This document shows positions 26,153-34,310 of a stretch of 64,000 nucleotides of DNA, piece after piece. The notes under the pieces are model-generated. The model worked only from the letters and a program-made list of their open reading frames with translations, had not been told where the DNA came from and did not search any database. The translations under genes were made by a program, and so were the position numbers. Origin of the DNA: Halalkalibacter akibai JCM 9157 (GTDB lineage Bacteria; Bacillota; Bacilli; Bacillales; Bacillaceae_D); contig NZ_BAUV01000024.1 in assembly GCF_000513135.1 (NCBI RefSeq), positions 1 through 64,000 on the forward strand. Direction: 5' to 3'. How positions within the stretch are numbered: position 1 is the stretch's first letter; each line of letters begins with the position of its first letter.

Positions 26153-26215
26153 ACTGTCAGAAAAACTATGTTGTCGCAGGAACTATAAAAAATAAAGAGA
26201 ATACTCTTATTTAGG

Positions 26216-26275
26216 TTTGACCTTCGGGGTTATCCTAAAAGGTCAACATAAAAGATCTTTTGGGATAACCCTTTT
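26216..26275 (+). terminator. Terminator/possible attenuator before iron alcohol dehydrogenase
   Basis: GGGTTATCCTAAAAGGTC (26227-26244) pairs with GATCTTTTGGGATAACCC as an 18-bp stem with one T-G pair, followed by TTTT. An alternative 8-bp hairpin, TTGACCTT with AAGGTCAA, uses part of the same strand and would prevent the long stem. It ends the spmB transcript and may also control the genes beginning at 26341. Confidence 0.65.
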
Positions 26276-26340
26276 CAAATGTAAGTAATAGTTTGTTTTA
26301 TATAAATCTAGTGCTGAAAAATGCATAAGGAGGTAATAGT

Positions 26341-27498
26341 ATGACAGTTTCTGAGTTTTTTATAGCAAAAAAGTTAATTACAGGAAAAGATGGCCTGAAA
26401 CAATTGAAAAGTGAAGTTGAACGGTTAAAGATCAAGCGTCCTTTAATAGTAACAGATGAAATATTAACCAAGATAGGGACAGTCAATCTAGTCGAAAAGG
26501 AATTAAGTGAAGTGAATTATCAATGTTATACAGGGGTTAAGCCAGAGCCAGAAATAGCATTAGTCGAGGAATGTGCATTAGTTGTTAAACGAGGCATGCA
26601 TGACGGATTAATTGCTGTCGGGGGAGGAAGCGCGATAGATATTGCAAAGGCCGTAGCGGTATTTATCACAAATGGAGGAAGAATTGAGGACTATTTCGGC
26701 ACTAACCTAGTTGCCAAAGCCGGCTTGCCTCTCATTGCTATTCCTACAACCGCAGGTACAGGTTCTGAAGTAACAAATATAGCGATTCTGTCAGATAAAC
26801 AAGAACAAGTAAAAAAAGGAATTGTTAGTCCATATTTACTTCCAGATGTTGCGTTGGTTTCACCAGAGATGACCGTCTCTATGCCGAAATCGGTTACCGC
26901 TGCCAGTGGAATAGATGCGTTAGTACATGCAATTGAAGCCTACTTGTCAGTTCGAGCGTCTCCGGTCACAGATGCGCTAGCCTTATATTCTATGAAAATG
27001 ATTGCCATTAATCTCCCTAAAGCGTTTGCTAACCCCAATAATCTAGAAGCGAGAGAGGCGATGATAACAGCTAGTTTAATGGCCGGAACGTCATTTGGGA
27101 ATGCAGGAGTTGGAGCCGTTCATGCTCTTGCTTATCCTCTTGGAGGAAGATATAACCTTTCTCATGGGGTAACTAATGCCTTATTACTTCCTTATGTAAT
27201 GGAGTCAAATCAAATTAGCTGTTTTGAACGTTTTGTAGATATAGGACAAGCGTTAGGGATAACTACATCAGATTTGACAACGGAGGAGGCGGCTGAAGCT
27301 GCTATTATGAAGATGAAGCGTTTATGCGCCTACGTAGAAATTCCAACTAGTTTAAAGGATTTTGGAGTACCTGAGGAAGACATTCCTCAATTGGCGATTG
27401 ATGCTAGTAAAATAACTAGGCTACTAGATAATAACCCTCGAAAGTTGTCTGTTAAAGATATAGAAGTCATTTATAGAAGAGCTTATAAAGGATGTTAA
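26341..27498 (+). CDS. Iron-containing (type III) alcohol dehydrogenase
   Basis: A 385-residue NAD(P)-dependent dehydrogenase. The dinucleotide motif GGGSAIDIAKAVA lies near 96-108, followed by IPTTAGTGSEVTN. Metal-binding residues are in ASGIDALVHAIEAYLS, GAVHALAYPLGG and LSHGVTNALLLP. Relatives act on 1,3-propanediol, 4-hydroxybutyrate, lactaldehyde and others, so the substrate is not fixed by sequence alone. The aldehyde dehydrogenase directly downstream, of the succinate semialdehyde type, makes 4-hydroxybutyrate plausible. ATAAGGAGGTAATAGT precedes the ATG. The pair lies between spmB and rluB, which are closer together in B. subtilis. Confidence 0.85.
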   Translation: MTVSEFFIAKKLITGKDGLKQLKSEVERLKIKRPLIVTDEILTKIGTVNLVEKELSEVNYQCYTGVKPEPEIALVEECALVVKRGMHDGLIAVGGGSAIDIAKAVAVFITNGGRIEDYFGTNLVAKAGLPLIAIPTTAGTGSEVTNIAILSDKQEQVKKGIVSPYLLPDVALVSPEMTVSMPKSVTAASGIDALVHAIEAYLSVRASPVTDALALYSMKMIAINLPKAFANPNNLEAREAMITASLMAGTSFGNAGVGAVHALAYPLGGRYNLSHGVTNALLLPYVMESNQISCFERFVDIGQALGITTSDLTTEEAAEAAIMKMKRLCAYVEIPTSLKDFGVPEEDIPQLAIDASKITRLLDNNPRKLSVKDIEVIYRRAYKGC

Positions 27499-27568
27499 GA
27501 GAATATCCTTGTTATAATGAACAAAAGACACAATAATAATGTTTAATATCAATAAGGAGGAAAACAAA

Positions 27569-28984
27569 ATGATTGATGGGAATCTTTTAATAGGTGGAAA
27601 ATGGGTTACTAAAACAGAGAAAATAGATGTTCTAAACCCTTCTTCGGGGGAAATAGTTGGTCAAGTATCAAAGGCTGGGGCCGTCGAAGCGGTCGAAGCG
27701 GTCGATGTAGCTTATATTGCATTTCCCGAATGGTCTAAGCGAACAGCAAACGAACGAAGTGAACTCGTCATGAAGTGGCACGACTTAATCAAAGCTGAAG
27801 CTTCAGAAATTGCTCAAATTATGACAGCTGAACAAGGTAAGCCACTGAAGGAAGCTATTGGAGAGGTTCTTTATGCAAATAGTTTCCTAGCTTGGTATGC
27901 AGAAGAAGGTAAGCGGATTTACGGTGAGACCATTCCAGCTTCTTTTCCTAATAAACGTATATTAGTTCAGAAGCAACCAGTAGGAGTGATTGCTGCCATT
28001 ACCCCTTGGAACTTTCCGGCAGCGATGATTACGCGAAAAATTGCACCAGCATTAGCGGCAGGTTGTACAGCGGTAATAAAACCAGCTGAGCAAACACCAT
28101 TAACCGCTCTATATTTGGCCAAGCTTGCTTTGAAAGCTGGAATTCCCGCAGGTGTCATCAATGTTATAACAGGTGATCCAAAGGAAATTGGTCAAGCTTG
28201 GATGGATGATGAAAGAGTAAGAAAAGTGACGTTCACAGGCTCTACGGAAGTAGGGAAATTATTAATGAGACAAGCAGCGGATACAGTCAAGAAACTTTCA
28301 TTAGAACTTGGTGGGCATGCTCCTTTTATCGTAATGAATGATGCTGATTTAGAAGCAGCAGCTGAAGGAGCTATAGCCTCTAAATTCAGAAATGCCGGTC
28401 AAACGTGTGTGTGTGCAAATCGAATTTATGTTCATGAAGATGTGGTTGATCCGTTTATTACAAAATTTATTGAAAAGGTGAGAGACCTTGCAGTTGGGGA
28501 TGGTTTTAAGGAAACGAGTGATATTGGCCCGTTAATAAACGAAGCTGCAATCACAAAAGTGGTGGAGCAAGTTCAAGATGCTAGGGAAAAAGGCGCTTCG
28601 GTTTTAGTGGGTGGCAACAAAATCTCAGGTCTCTTTTTTCAACCAACTGTTATTGCGGGAGCAACAGATGAGATGCTTTGTATGAATGAAGAAACATTTG
28701 GACCTGTTGCACCCATTTCAACTTTTTCTACAACTGAAGAAGTTATTAGACGTGCTAATGCTTCACGGTTTGGCTTAGCTGCTTATGTTTTCACTGAAAA
28801 ACTCTCGACTGCCATTCAAATTAGTGAAGCGTTAGAATATGGCATCGTTGGTGTAAATGATGCGCTTCCTTCTGTAGCTCAAGCTCCTTTTGGTGGTTTT
28901 AAAGAAAGCGGACTAGGTAGGGAAGGTGGTCATCACGGAATAGAAGAGTTTCTCGAAACTAAATATATCTCAATTGGTTTCTAG
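27569..28984 (+). CDS. gabD: NAD(P)-dependent succinate-semialdehyde dehydrogenase-type ALDH
   Basis: A 471-residue aldehyde dehydrogenase with ITPWNFPAAMITRK, FTGSTEVGKLLM, the catalytic Glu in LELGGHAPFIV and the catalytic Cys in AGQTCVCANRIYV. The extra Cys two residues after the nucleophile, and the overall pattern, are typical of succinate-semialdehyde dehydrogenases, which oxidise the aldehyde to succinate. The start at 27569 follows AAGGAGGAAAACAAA; the ATG at 27539 has no site. It is cotranscribed with the iron alcohol dehydrogenase 70 bases upstream. The specific substrate is inferred. Confidence 0.85.
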   Translation: MIDGNLLIGGKWVTKTEKIDVLNPSSGEIVGQVSKAGAVEAVEAVDVAYIAFPEWSKRTANERSELVMKWHDLIKAEASEIAQIMTAEQGKPLKEAIGEVLYANSFLAWYAEEGKRIYGETIPASFPNKRILVQKQPVGVIAAITPWNFPAAMITRKIAPALAAGCTAVIKPAEQTPLTALYLAKLALKAGIPAGVINVITGDPKEIGQAWMDDERVRKVTFTGSTEVGKLLMRQAADTVKKLSLELGGHAPFIVMNDADLEAAAEGAIASKFRNAGQTCVCANRIYVHEDVVDPFITKFIEKVRDLAVGDGFKETSDIGPLINEAAITKVVEQVQDAREKGASVLVGGNKISGLFFQPTVIAGATDEMLCMNEETFGPVAPISTFSTTEEVIRRANASRFGLAAYVFTEKLSTAIQISEALEYGIVGVNDALPSVAQAPFGGFKESGLGREGGHHGIEEFLETKYISIGF

Positions 28985-29002
28985 AATACTAAAACATTAC
29001 TT

Positions 29003-29040
29003 AAAGCTGTCTTGAGAGATGTCTCTTGATGGCTTTTTTT
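29003..29040 (+). terminator. Terminator after the ALDH gene
   Basis: AAAGCTGTC pairs with GATGGCTTT (two G-U pairs), extended by GAGA/TCTC, and is followed by a run of Ts. Confidence 0.7.
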
Positions 29041-29121
29041 ATTGAAAATAATAGGAGAGTTTCATCAAGCTTGAGAATTCATGTTTACAAGAGTATGATG
29101 GTACATGAGGTGAAGAACGAA

Positions 29122-29850
29122 ATGGAACGTTTACAGAAAATCATAGCACAAGCAGGAATTGCATCAAGAAGAAAAGCTGAACAATTAATTATTGAGGGTA
29201 AAGTAAAAGTTAATGGAAAAGTAGTAAGAGAATTAGGTGTTAAAGTAATGCCTAATAAGGATGAAATAGAAGTAGAAGGTGTTCCAATTGATCGAGAAGA
29301 ACCAGTTTATTACCTTCTGTATAAGCCTAGCGGTGTCATTTCAAGTGTAAGTGATGATAAAGGAAGAACGGTTGTTACTGATTATCTTGAAATCGAACAA
29401 CGAGTATTTCCAGTGGGGCGTTTAGATTATGATACTTCTGGTTTGATATTACTTACAAATGATGGTGAGTTTGCCAATATGCTTATGCACCCAAAATTCA
29501 AGGTTGAAAAAGTATATATTGCGAAAGTGAAAGGAATCCCGTCAAGAGAGAAATTAAGACAATTACAAAATGGAATTAGACTTGAAGATGGCATGACAGC
29601 TCCTGCAAAGGTAAAGATGATGTCAATGGACAAAAAGAAGCAAACGAGCATTATTCGCTTAACGATTCATGAAGGAAGAAATCGTCAAGTTAGAAGGATG
29701 TTTGATGCGATTGACCATCCTGTCATGAAACTAAAAAGAGAAGAGTATAGTTTTTTAAATCTTAGAGGTTTAAATCCTGGGGATGCTAGAGCACTAAAGC
29801 CAATCGAAGTAAAACATTTACGTGAACTAGCTGTCACGAAACCGTCATAA
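29122..29850 (+). CDS. rluB: 23S rRNA pseudouridine synthase B
   Basis: A 242-residue RsuA/RluB-family enzyme that converts U2605 of 23S rRNA to pseudouridine. The N-terminal S4 domain (RLQKIIAQAGIASRRKAEQL) is followed by the catalytic domain with VGRLDYDTSGLILLTND, whose Asp is the nucleophile, and HEGRNRQVRRMFDAI. The ATG at 29122 has GAGGTG 9 bases upstream; the longer frame from 29026 covers the preceding terminator and is rejected. It lies just before resA, as in B. subtilis. Confidence 0.92.
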   Translation: MERLQKIIAQAGIASRRKAEQLIIEGKVKVNGKVVRELGVKVMPNKDEIEVEGVPIDREEPVYYLLYKPSGVISSVSDDKGRTVVTDYLEIEQRVFPVGRLDYDTSGLILLTNDGEFANMLMHPKFKVEKVYIAKVKGIPSREKLRQLQNGIRLEDGMTAPAKVKMMSMDKKKQTSIIRLTIHEGRNRQVRRMFDAIDHPVMKLKREEYSFLNLRGLNPGDARALKPIEVKHLRELAVTKPS

Positions 29851-29880
29851 AGCCATTCATTTTCATGAGGTTTCTAACGT

Positions 29881-29886
29881 TATAAT
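29881..29886 (+). promoter_or_regulatory. -10 box, probable resABC promoter
   Basis: TATAAT lies 30 bases before the resA start. A convincing -35 is not seen at 17 bases. In B. subtilis resABC is activated by ResD, which often replaces a good -35. Confidence 0.4.
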
Positions 29887-29915
29887 AGAGGAAATTAAAA
29901 AAGGGGGAGAGTCTG

Positions 29916-30440
29916 TTGAAACAAAAACGCCTAGTAATGCGTTCAAGCATTTTGGCTGTTATTGCAATTGCTCTTGCCTATACGTTTTACTCAAATTTTA
30001 TAGCTGATCGAAGCGTGGCAAAAGCGGGCGATTTATCAGTTAATTTTGTTTTACATGATTTAGAAGGAGAACGTATTGAGCTTGAAGACTTAAAAGGAAA
30101 AGGTGTGTTCTTGAATTTCTGGGGAACTTATTGCCCACCTTGTGTGAAGGAAATGCCGATTATGGAAGAATTGTATGCTGAATACAAACATAAAGGTGTT
30201 GAAATTATTGCGGTTAATGCAGCAGAACCTGGTTTGACCGTACAACGTTTTGCTGAGCGCCATGGACTTACTTTTCCGATTGCGATTGATACAAAAAGAA
30301 ATGTGATTGACGCTTACGGAATTTCACCTCTACCTACAACAATCTTAATAAATGAACATGGTACGATTGTTCGTGTTCACCAAGGTGGAATGACAGAACA
30401 AATGGTACGTAACTTCATGGAAGAAATTAAACCTGGATGA
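29916..30440 (+). CDS. resA: ResA, membrane-anchored thiol-disulfide oxidoreductase
   Basis: A 174-residue extracytoplasmic thioredoxin-like protein that reduces the CXXCH cysteines of apocytochrome c before haem attachment. There is an N-terminal anchor helix at about 9-27 and the active site CPPC in WGTYCPPCVKEM near residue 74. The later cis-proline region is SPLPTTILIN. The start is TTG after AAAGGGGGAGAGTCTG. It is the first gene of resABC, and resB follows after 17 bases. Confidence 0.93.
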   Translation: MKQKRLVMRSSILAVIAIALAYTFYSNFIADRSVAKAGDLSVNFVLHDLEGERIELEDLKGKGVFLNFWGTYCPPCVKEMPIMEELYAEYKHKGVEIIAVNAAEPGLTVQRFAERHGLTFPIAIDTKRNVIDAYGISPLPTTILINEHGTIVRVHQGGMTEQMVRNFMEEIKPG

Positions 30441-30457
30441 TAGATTGAGGTGTAAGA

Positions 30458-32104
30458 ATGAACAAACTGATATGTGAATGCGGACATGAGAATCCTGTAG
30501 GGACGATTGTCTGTGAGTCCTGTGGCAAACCAATTGATTCTAAGGACAATCAAGAACAGCTTCTTGATATGAAATATGAGGGAGTTGCTCGCCGTTCGCA
30601 AACGTATACGACAACGGTTATTGATAAAGTATGGATGTTCTTTTCTTCTGTCAAGGTAGGGATATGGATTATTGTGTTGACACTTGTTGCCTCGTCTATA
30701 GGGACAATCTATCCTCAAGAAATGTATATCCCCCCAACTGTGAATGCAGCACAGTATTATGCAGACGAATACGGAATAACTGGGCAATTATACTATCAAT
30801 TAGGTTTTCATAATTTATATGGCTCATGGTGGTATATGTTGCTAATTGCGGCCCTTGGGATATCGATATTTATTGCTAGTTGGGATCGTGTTTTTCCACT
30901 ATATCGAGCTTTGAAAACACAGCGTGTTACGCGTCACGGGAATTTCTTGAAAAGGCAACGAGTGTTTGGGACTTCAAAAGTAAATGATGTAGATCAGGCA
31001 TTAGAATCAGCTAAAAGCAAACTGAAAGAAAAAAAATATCGCATTTCTGAAGAAAACGGGAATTTAGTCGCCGAGAAAGGTCGTTTTGCTCGCTGGGGAC
31101 CTTATATTAATCATATCGGTCTTATTGTTTTCTTAATCGGTTGTATGCTCCGTTATTTTCCAGGAATGTATGTTGATGAAAACGTTTGGATTAGAGAAGG
31201 TGAAATTGCCGTTGTTCCTGGAACGAATGGTCAATACCATATTGGAAATGAAGAATTTCTTGTTGAACTCTACGACGAAGATGATGAAATTTTCGGTCAG
31301 GCCATGCAACGTGCTGGTGGTCCTGTAGTTAAAACCTATCAAACTGATGCAGTATTATATGAAACTGAGGATACTGGTGTCATTGGAGAGCGCGAACTAG
31401 TTGAAATTGACCGACATAAAATTAGAGTAAATGAACCTTTTAAATTTGACAATTTTGCTCTTTATCAAGTTGATTATAAACTTCATGAATTAAACACAAT
31501 GAGTTTTACACTTGAAAATAAAGAGACAGGGGACAGACACGGCCGAATAGATGTTGATTTATTTGATCCTGATAAGGTTTATGATTTAGGTGACGGGTAC
31601 AGAATTGAAATAAGAGAGTATTTTCCGGATTATTTCTTAAATAGTTCCAACGTACCTTCAACAAGATCTCAAATCCCGGACAACCCTGTATTCATTTTTG
31701 ATATGTATACTCCAGAAACCCCTGAAGGAGAAGTTAGTTTTGTTGGAATACGAACGAACCTTGAACCAATGGGTGAAAATGATTTTAAAATGACTTTTGT
31801 TGATGTGGACACGAAACACGTAACAGGCTTAATCGTTAGAAAAGATTATACACTTCCTTTCTTAATTGTTGGAGGGATTATCTTTATGATTGGGTTGGTT
31901 CAAGGTTCATATTGGGCTCATCGCCGCGTGTGGTTACAACGGATAAACGGTGAAGTCTGGATAGCTGGTCATACGAATAAAAACTATCTTGCACTAAGAA
32001 AAGATATTGATTATGCACTTGCTGGTACTGATCTGAATACACCAATAGACCAGGTCGAGGCACAAGAATTAAAAGAAGAAGAATTAAAGAAATTGGAAGG
32101 TTAA
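30458..32104 (+). CDS. resB: ResB, cytochrome c biogenesis protein
   Basis: A 548-residue CcsB/Ccs1-type subunit of the system II haem transporter and lyase. An N-terminal zinc-ribbon-like part has CECGH and CESCG at residues 6-25, also present in B. subtilis ResB. Helices follow at about 65-85, 120-140 and 205-225. A large extracytoplasmic domain comes next, and a last helix near 465-485 before RRVWLQ. It works with ResC to carry haem across the membrane. A short gap (55 bases) leads to resC. Confidence 0.93.
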   Translation: MNKLICECGHENPVGTIVCESCGKPIDSKDNQEQLLDMKYEGVARRSQTYTTTVIDKVWMFFSSVKVGIWIIVLTLVASSIGTIYPQEMYIPPTVNAAQYYADEYGITGQLYYQLGFHNLYGSWWYMLLIAALGISIFIASWDRVFPLYRALKTQRVTRHGNFLKRQRVFGTSKVNDVDQALESAKSKLKEKKYRISEENGNLVAEKGRFARWGPYINHIGLIVFLIGCMLRYFPGMYVDENVWIREGEIAVVPGTNGQYHIGNEEFLVELYDEDDEIFGQAMQRAGGPVVKTYQTDAVLYETEDTGVIGERELVEIDRHKIRVNEPFKFDNFALYQVDYKLHELNTMSFTLENKETGDRHGRIDVDLFDPDKVYDLGDGYRIEIREYFPDYFLNSSNVPSTRSQIPDNPVFIFDMYTPETPEGEVSFVGIRTNLEPMGENDFKMTFVDVDTKHVTGLIVRKDYTLPFLIVGGIIFMIGLVQGSYWAHRRVWLQRINGEVWIAGHTNKNYLALRKDIDYALAGTDLNTPIDQVEAQELKEEELKKLEG

Positions 32105-32159
32105 TGAGGGTACGGGGAATGAAAGAGATTCCCTCCCTTTTTATGAGGAGGCTTTGAAC

Positions 32160-33350
32160 ATGGGAGCAATTAGTGGAAATTTACTATTTGTTGCTTTTTT
32201 CCTTTATTTAGGAGCGACCATAGCTTTTACTGTTTCAATAACAGGAGGGAAGTGGCGCAATAAAGAAGGAGAAATGAAAGGAAACCGTTGGGGATTCTTT
32301 GGCTTTATTTTGTCAATTTTAGGTTCTCTCTTTTCCATAGGGTATTTTATTACAAGGTGGATCCATGCTGGACATGCACCTGTAAGTAATATGTTTGAGT
32401 ACATGACGTTTCTAGGAATAGCAATTGGATTTGCTTTTGTTATTATCTATGCTATTTATCGTTCAAACTACCTTGGGTTGTTTTCAATGCCGATCGTTAT
32501 GTTAATTATAGCGTATGCATCTATGTTCCCAGGTGAGGTTGCTCCGCTAATACCAGCTCTTCAAAGTTACTGGTTAAAAATACATGTAATTACTGTAGCT
32601 TTAGGACAAGGAATTCTTGCTATTGGGTTTGTTGCTGGACTTATTTATCTGATCAGAACCATTGACTTTACTAAATCCAATAAACAAACAAAAGCTCTAG
32701 AGTTTGTTATGTATTCGATTCTTAGTTTAGTTACGTTTATTTTAGTTGGTTCTATTTTTAACGCAATGGATTATGAAGCGACATTTTCTTATGTAAATGA
32801 GAATGGTCTTGAAGCAGAAATGGTTTATAATCTTCCGGCATTAGTAGGACCTAATGAAGGTCAACTGATAACAGAAGATCGTATGTCTCCAATTTTTAAT
32901 GCCCCTGCCATTATTGTTGCTAATGATTTGAATACAGTTATTTGGTCTTTGTTTTCAGGTTTAGTGTTATATTGGTTGCTTCGCTTAATTCTTAGAAAAC
33001 GAATAGGTGGTGCTATACAGCCAATATTAAAAGGGGTTAGCCCACAAGCGATTGATGAAGTTAGTTACAGAGCGATCGCGATCGGATTTCCTGTTTTTGC
33101 TTTAGGTGGATTAGTTTTTGCGATGATTTGGGCTCAGATTGCATGGACAAGATTTTGGGGGTGGGACCCTAAGGAAGTATGGGCTCTTATTACATTCTTG
33201 TTTTACGCAGCTTATTTACACTTGCGTTTATCTAAAGGGTGGCATGGCGAGAAGTCTGCTTGGTTATGTGTAATTGGCTTCGCTATTATTATGTTTAATC
33301 TAGTGTTTGTTAACTTGGTCATTGCAGGTCTTCATTCCTATGCTTTATAA
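32160..33350 (+). CDS. resC: ResC, cytochrome c biogenesis haem-handling protein
   Basis: A 396-residue polytopic CcsA protein with about eight helices. The haem-binding WWD-type motif WGWDPKEVWALI is near residue 335, with conserved histidines in the flanking helices (HVITVALGQG; HLRLSKGWHG). ResB and ResC form the cytochrome c synthetase. The ATG at 32160 has GAGGAGG 8 bases upstream; the TTG at 32154 is too close. A terminator after the gene separates it from resDE. Confidence 0.93.
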   Translation: MGAISGNLLFVAFFLYLGATIAFTVSITGGKWRNKEGEMKGNRWGFFGFILSILGSLFSIGYFITRWIHAGHAPVSNMFEYMTFLGIAIGFAFVIIYAIYRSNYLGLFSMPIVMLIIAYASMFPGEVAPLIPALQSYWLKIHVITVALGQGILAIGFVAGLIYLIRTIDFTKSNKQTKALEFVMYSILSLVTFILVGSIFNAMDYEATFSYVNENGLEAEMVYNLPALVGPNEGQLITEDRMSPIFNAPAIIVANDLNTVIWSLFSGLVLYWLLRLILRKRIGGAIQPILKGVSPQAIDEVSYRAIAIGFPVFALGGLVFAMIWAQIAWTRFWGWDPKEVWALITFLFYAAYLHLRLSKGWHGEKSAWLCVIGFAIIMFNLVFVNLVIAGLHSYAL

Positions 33351-33474
33351 TGATCTATTTTTTTAGAGTGTTTAAGAGAAGCAGTGGCTTTGCTTTTAAC
33401 GGAATTTCAGTGAGAAAAGAACACTCAAAAACTACTTATGGTCACTTGCAGTGATCTCTTAAATTATTGCTGAC

Positions 33475-33524
33475 AGAGTGACTTAAAAGGCCAATAAGCA
33501 GCCTCTTTAAGTCACTCTTTTTTC
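33475..33524 (+). terminator. Terminator between resC and resD
   Basis: AGAGTGACTTAAA pairs with TTTAAGTCACTCT with an internal GGCC/GCCT part, then six Ts. resDE must therefore have its own promoter in the 70 bases that follow or receive read-through. Confidence 0.8.
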
Positions 33525-33594
33525 TTAATTTATAAATGAGAATCATTCATGTTACACTACATACTACAAGGTTGTTTTATTAGGAGGAAGAAAG

Positions 33595-34308
33595 ATGGAA
33601 AAAGAAGCACGTATCTTAGTGGTTGACGATGAAGACCGTATTCGTAAATTGTTAAAAATGTATTTAGAGCGCGAAAACTATGATGTCGAGGAAGCAGAAA
33701 ACGGAGAACAAGCTCTAAAAATGGCATTAGCCGAGGAGTTTGATCTTATCTTACTAGATATTATGATGCCAGGTATGGACGGGATAGAAGTGTGCCAAGA
33801 GTTAAGAAAGACAAAAGCGACTCCTGTTATGATGTTAACGGCCAAAGGAGAAGAAGCTAACCGCGTTCAAGGTTTTGAAGTTGGTACGGATGATTACATT
33901 GTTAAGCCTTTTAGTCCTAGAGAGGTTGTATTAAGAGTCAAGGCACTTCTCAGACGTTCTTCAACAACGAAATTTTTGCATACGGAAACCCAGGCTAAGG
34001 ACGTTCTTGTTTTCCAACATTTAATGATTGACAATGATGCTCATCGTGTAACAGTCTCTGATCAAGAAATTAGTTTAACGCCAAAAGAATACGAATTGCT
34101 TCATTATTTAGCTCTTTCACCCGATAAAGTTTTTTCAAGAGAGCAATTATTAAAAGATGTTTGGAATTATGATTTCTTTGGAGATTTAAGAACTGTAGAT
34201 ACACATATAAAAAGACTACGCGAGAAGTTAAATAAAATCTCACCAGAAGCAGCAGCGATGATCTCAACTGTTTGGGGAATAGGCTATAAATTTGAGGCAG
34301 TGAAGTAA
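33595..34308 (+). CDS. resD: ResD response regulator
   Basis: A 237-residue OmpR/PhoB-type regulator. The receiver domain has the acidic pair in VVDDED, the phospho-acceptor Asp in LLDIMMPGMDG (about residue 57) and the Lys in DDYIVKPFSPRE. The winged-helix domain ends VSTVWGIGYKFE-like (here STVWGIGYKFEAVK). ResD controls respiration, cytochrome and anaerobic nitrate genes with ResE. AGGAGGAAGAAAG precedes the ATG. resE starts 2 bases after the stop. Confidence 0.95.
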   Translation: MEKEARILVVDDEDRIRKLLKMYLERENYDVEEAENGEQALKMALAEEFDLILLDIMMPGMDGIEVCQELRKTKATPVMMLTAKGEEANRVQGFEVGTDDYIVKPFSPREVVLRVKALLRRSSTTKFLHTETQAKDVLVFQHLMIDNDAHRVTVSDQEISLTPKEYELLHYLALSPDKVFSREQLLKDVWNYDFFGDLRTVDTHIKRLREKLNKISPEAAAMISTVWGIGYKFEAVK

Positions 34309-34310
34309 CA

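Noticed and set aside
29026-29121. N-terminal extension of RluB
   Set aside because: This part covers the preceding terminator and lacks similarity to the family; the ATG at 29122 has a good ribosome binding site and gives the normal start.
30377-30787. 136-codon ORF on the minus strand
   Set aside because: It lies across the resA-resB junction, antisense to two well-supported genes, has a low-complexity Cys/His/Arg composition and no ribosome binding site.
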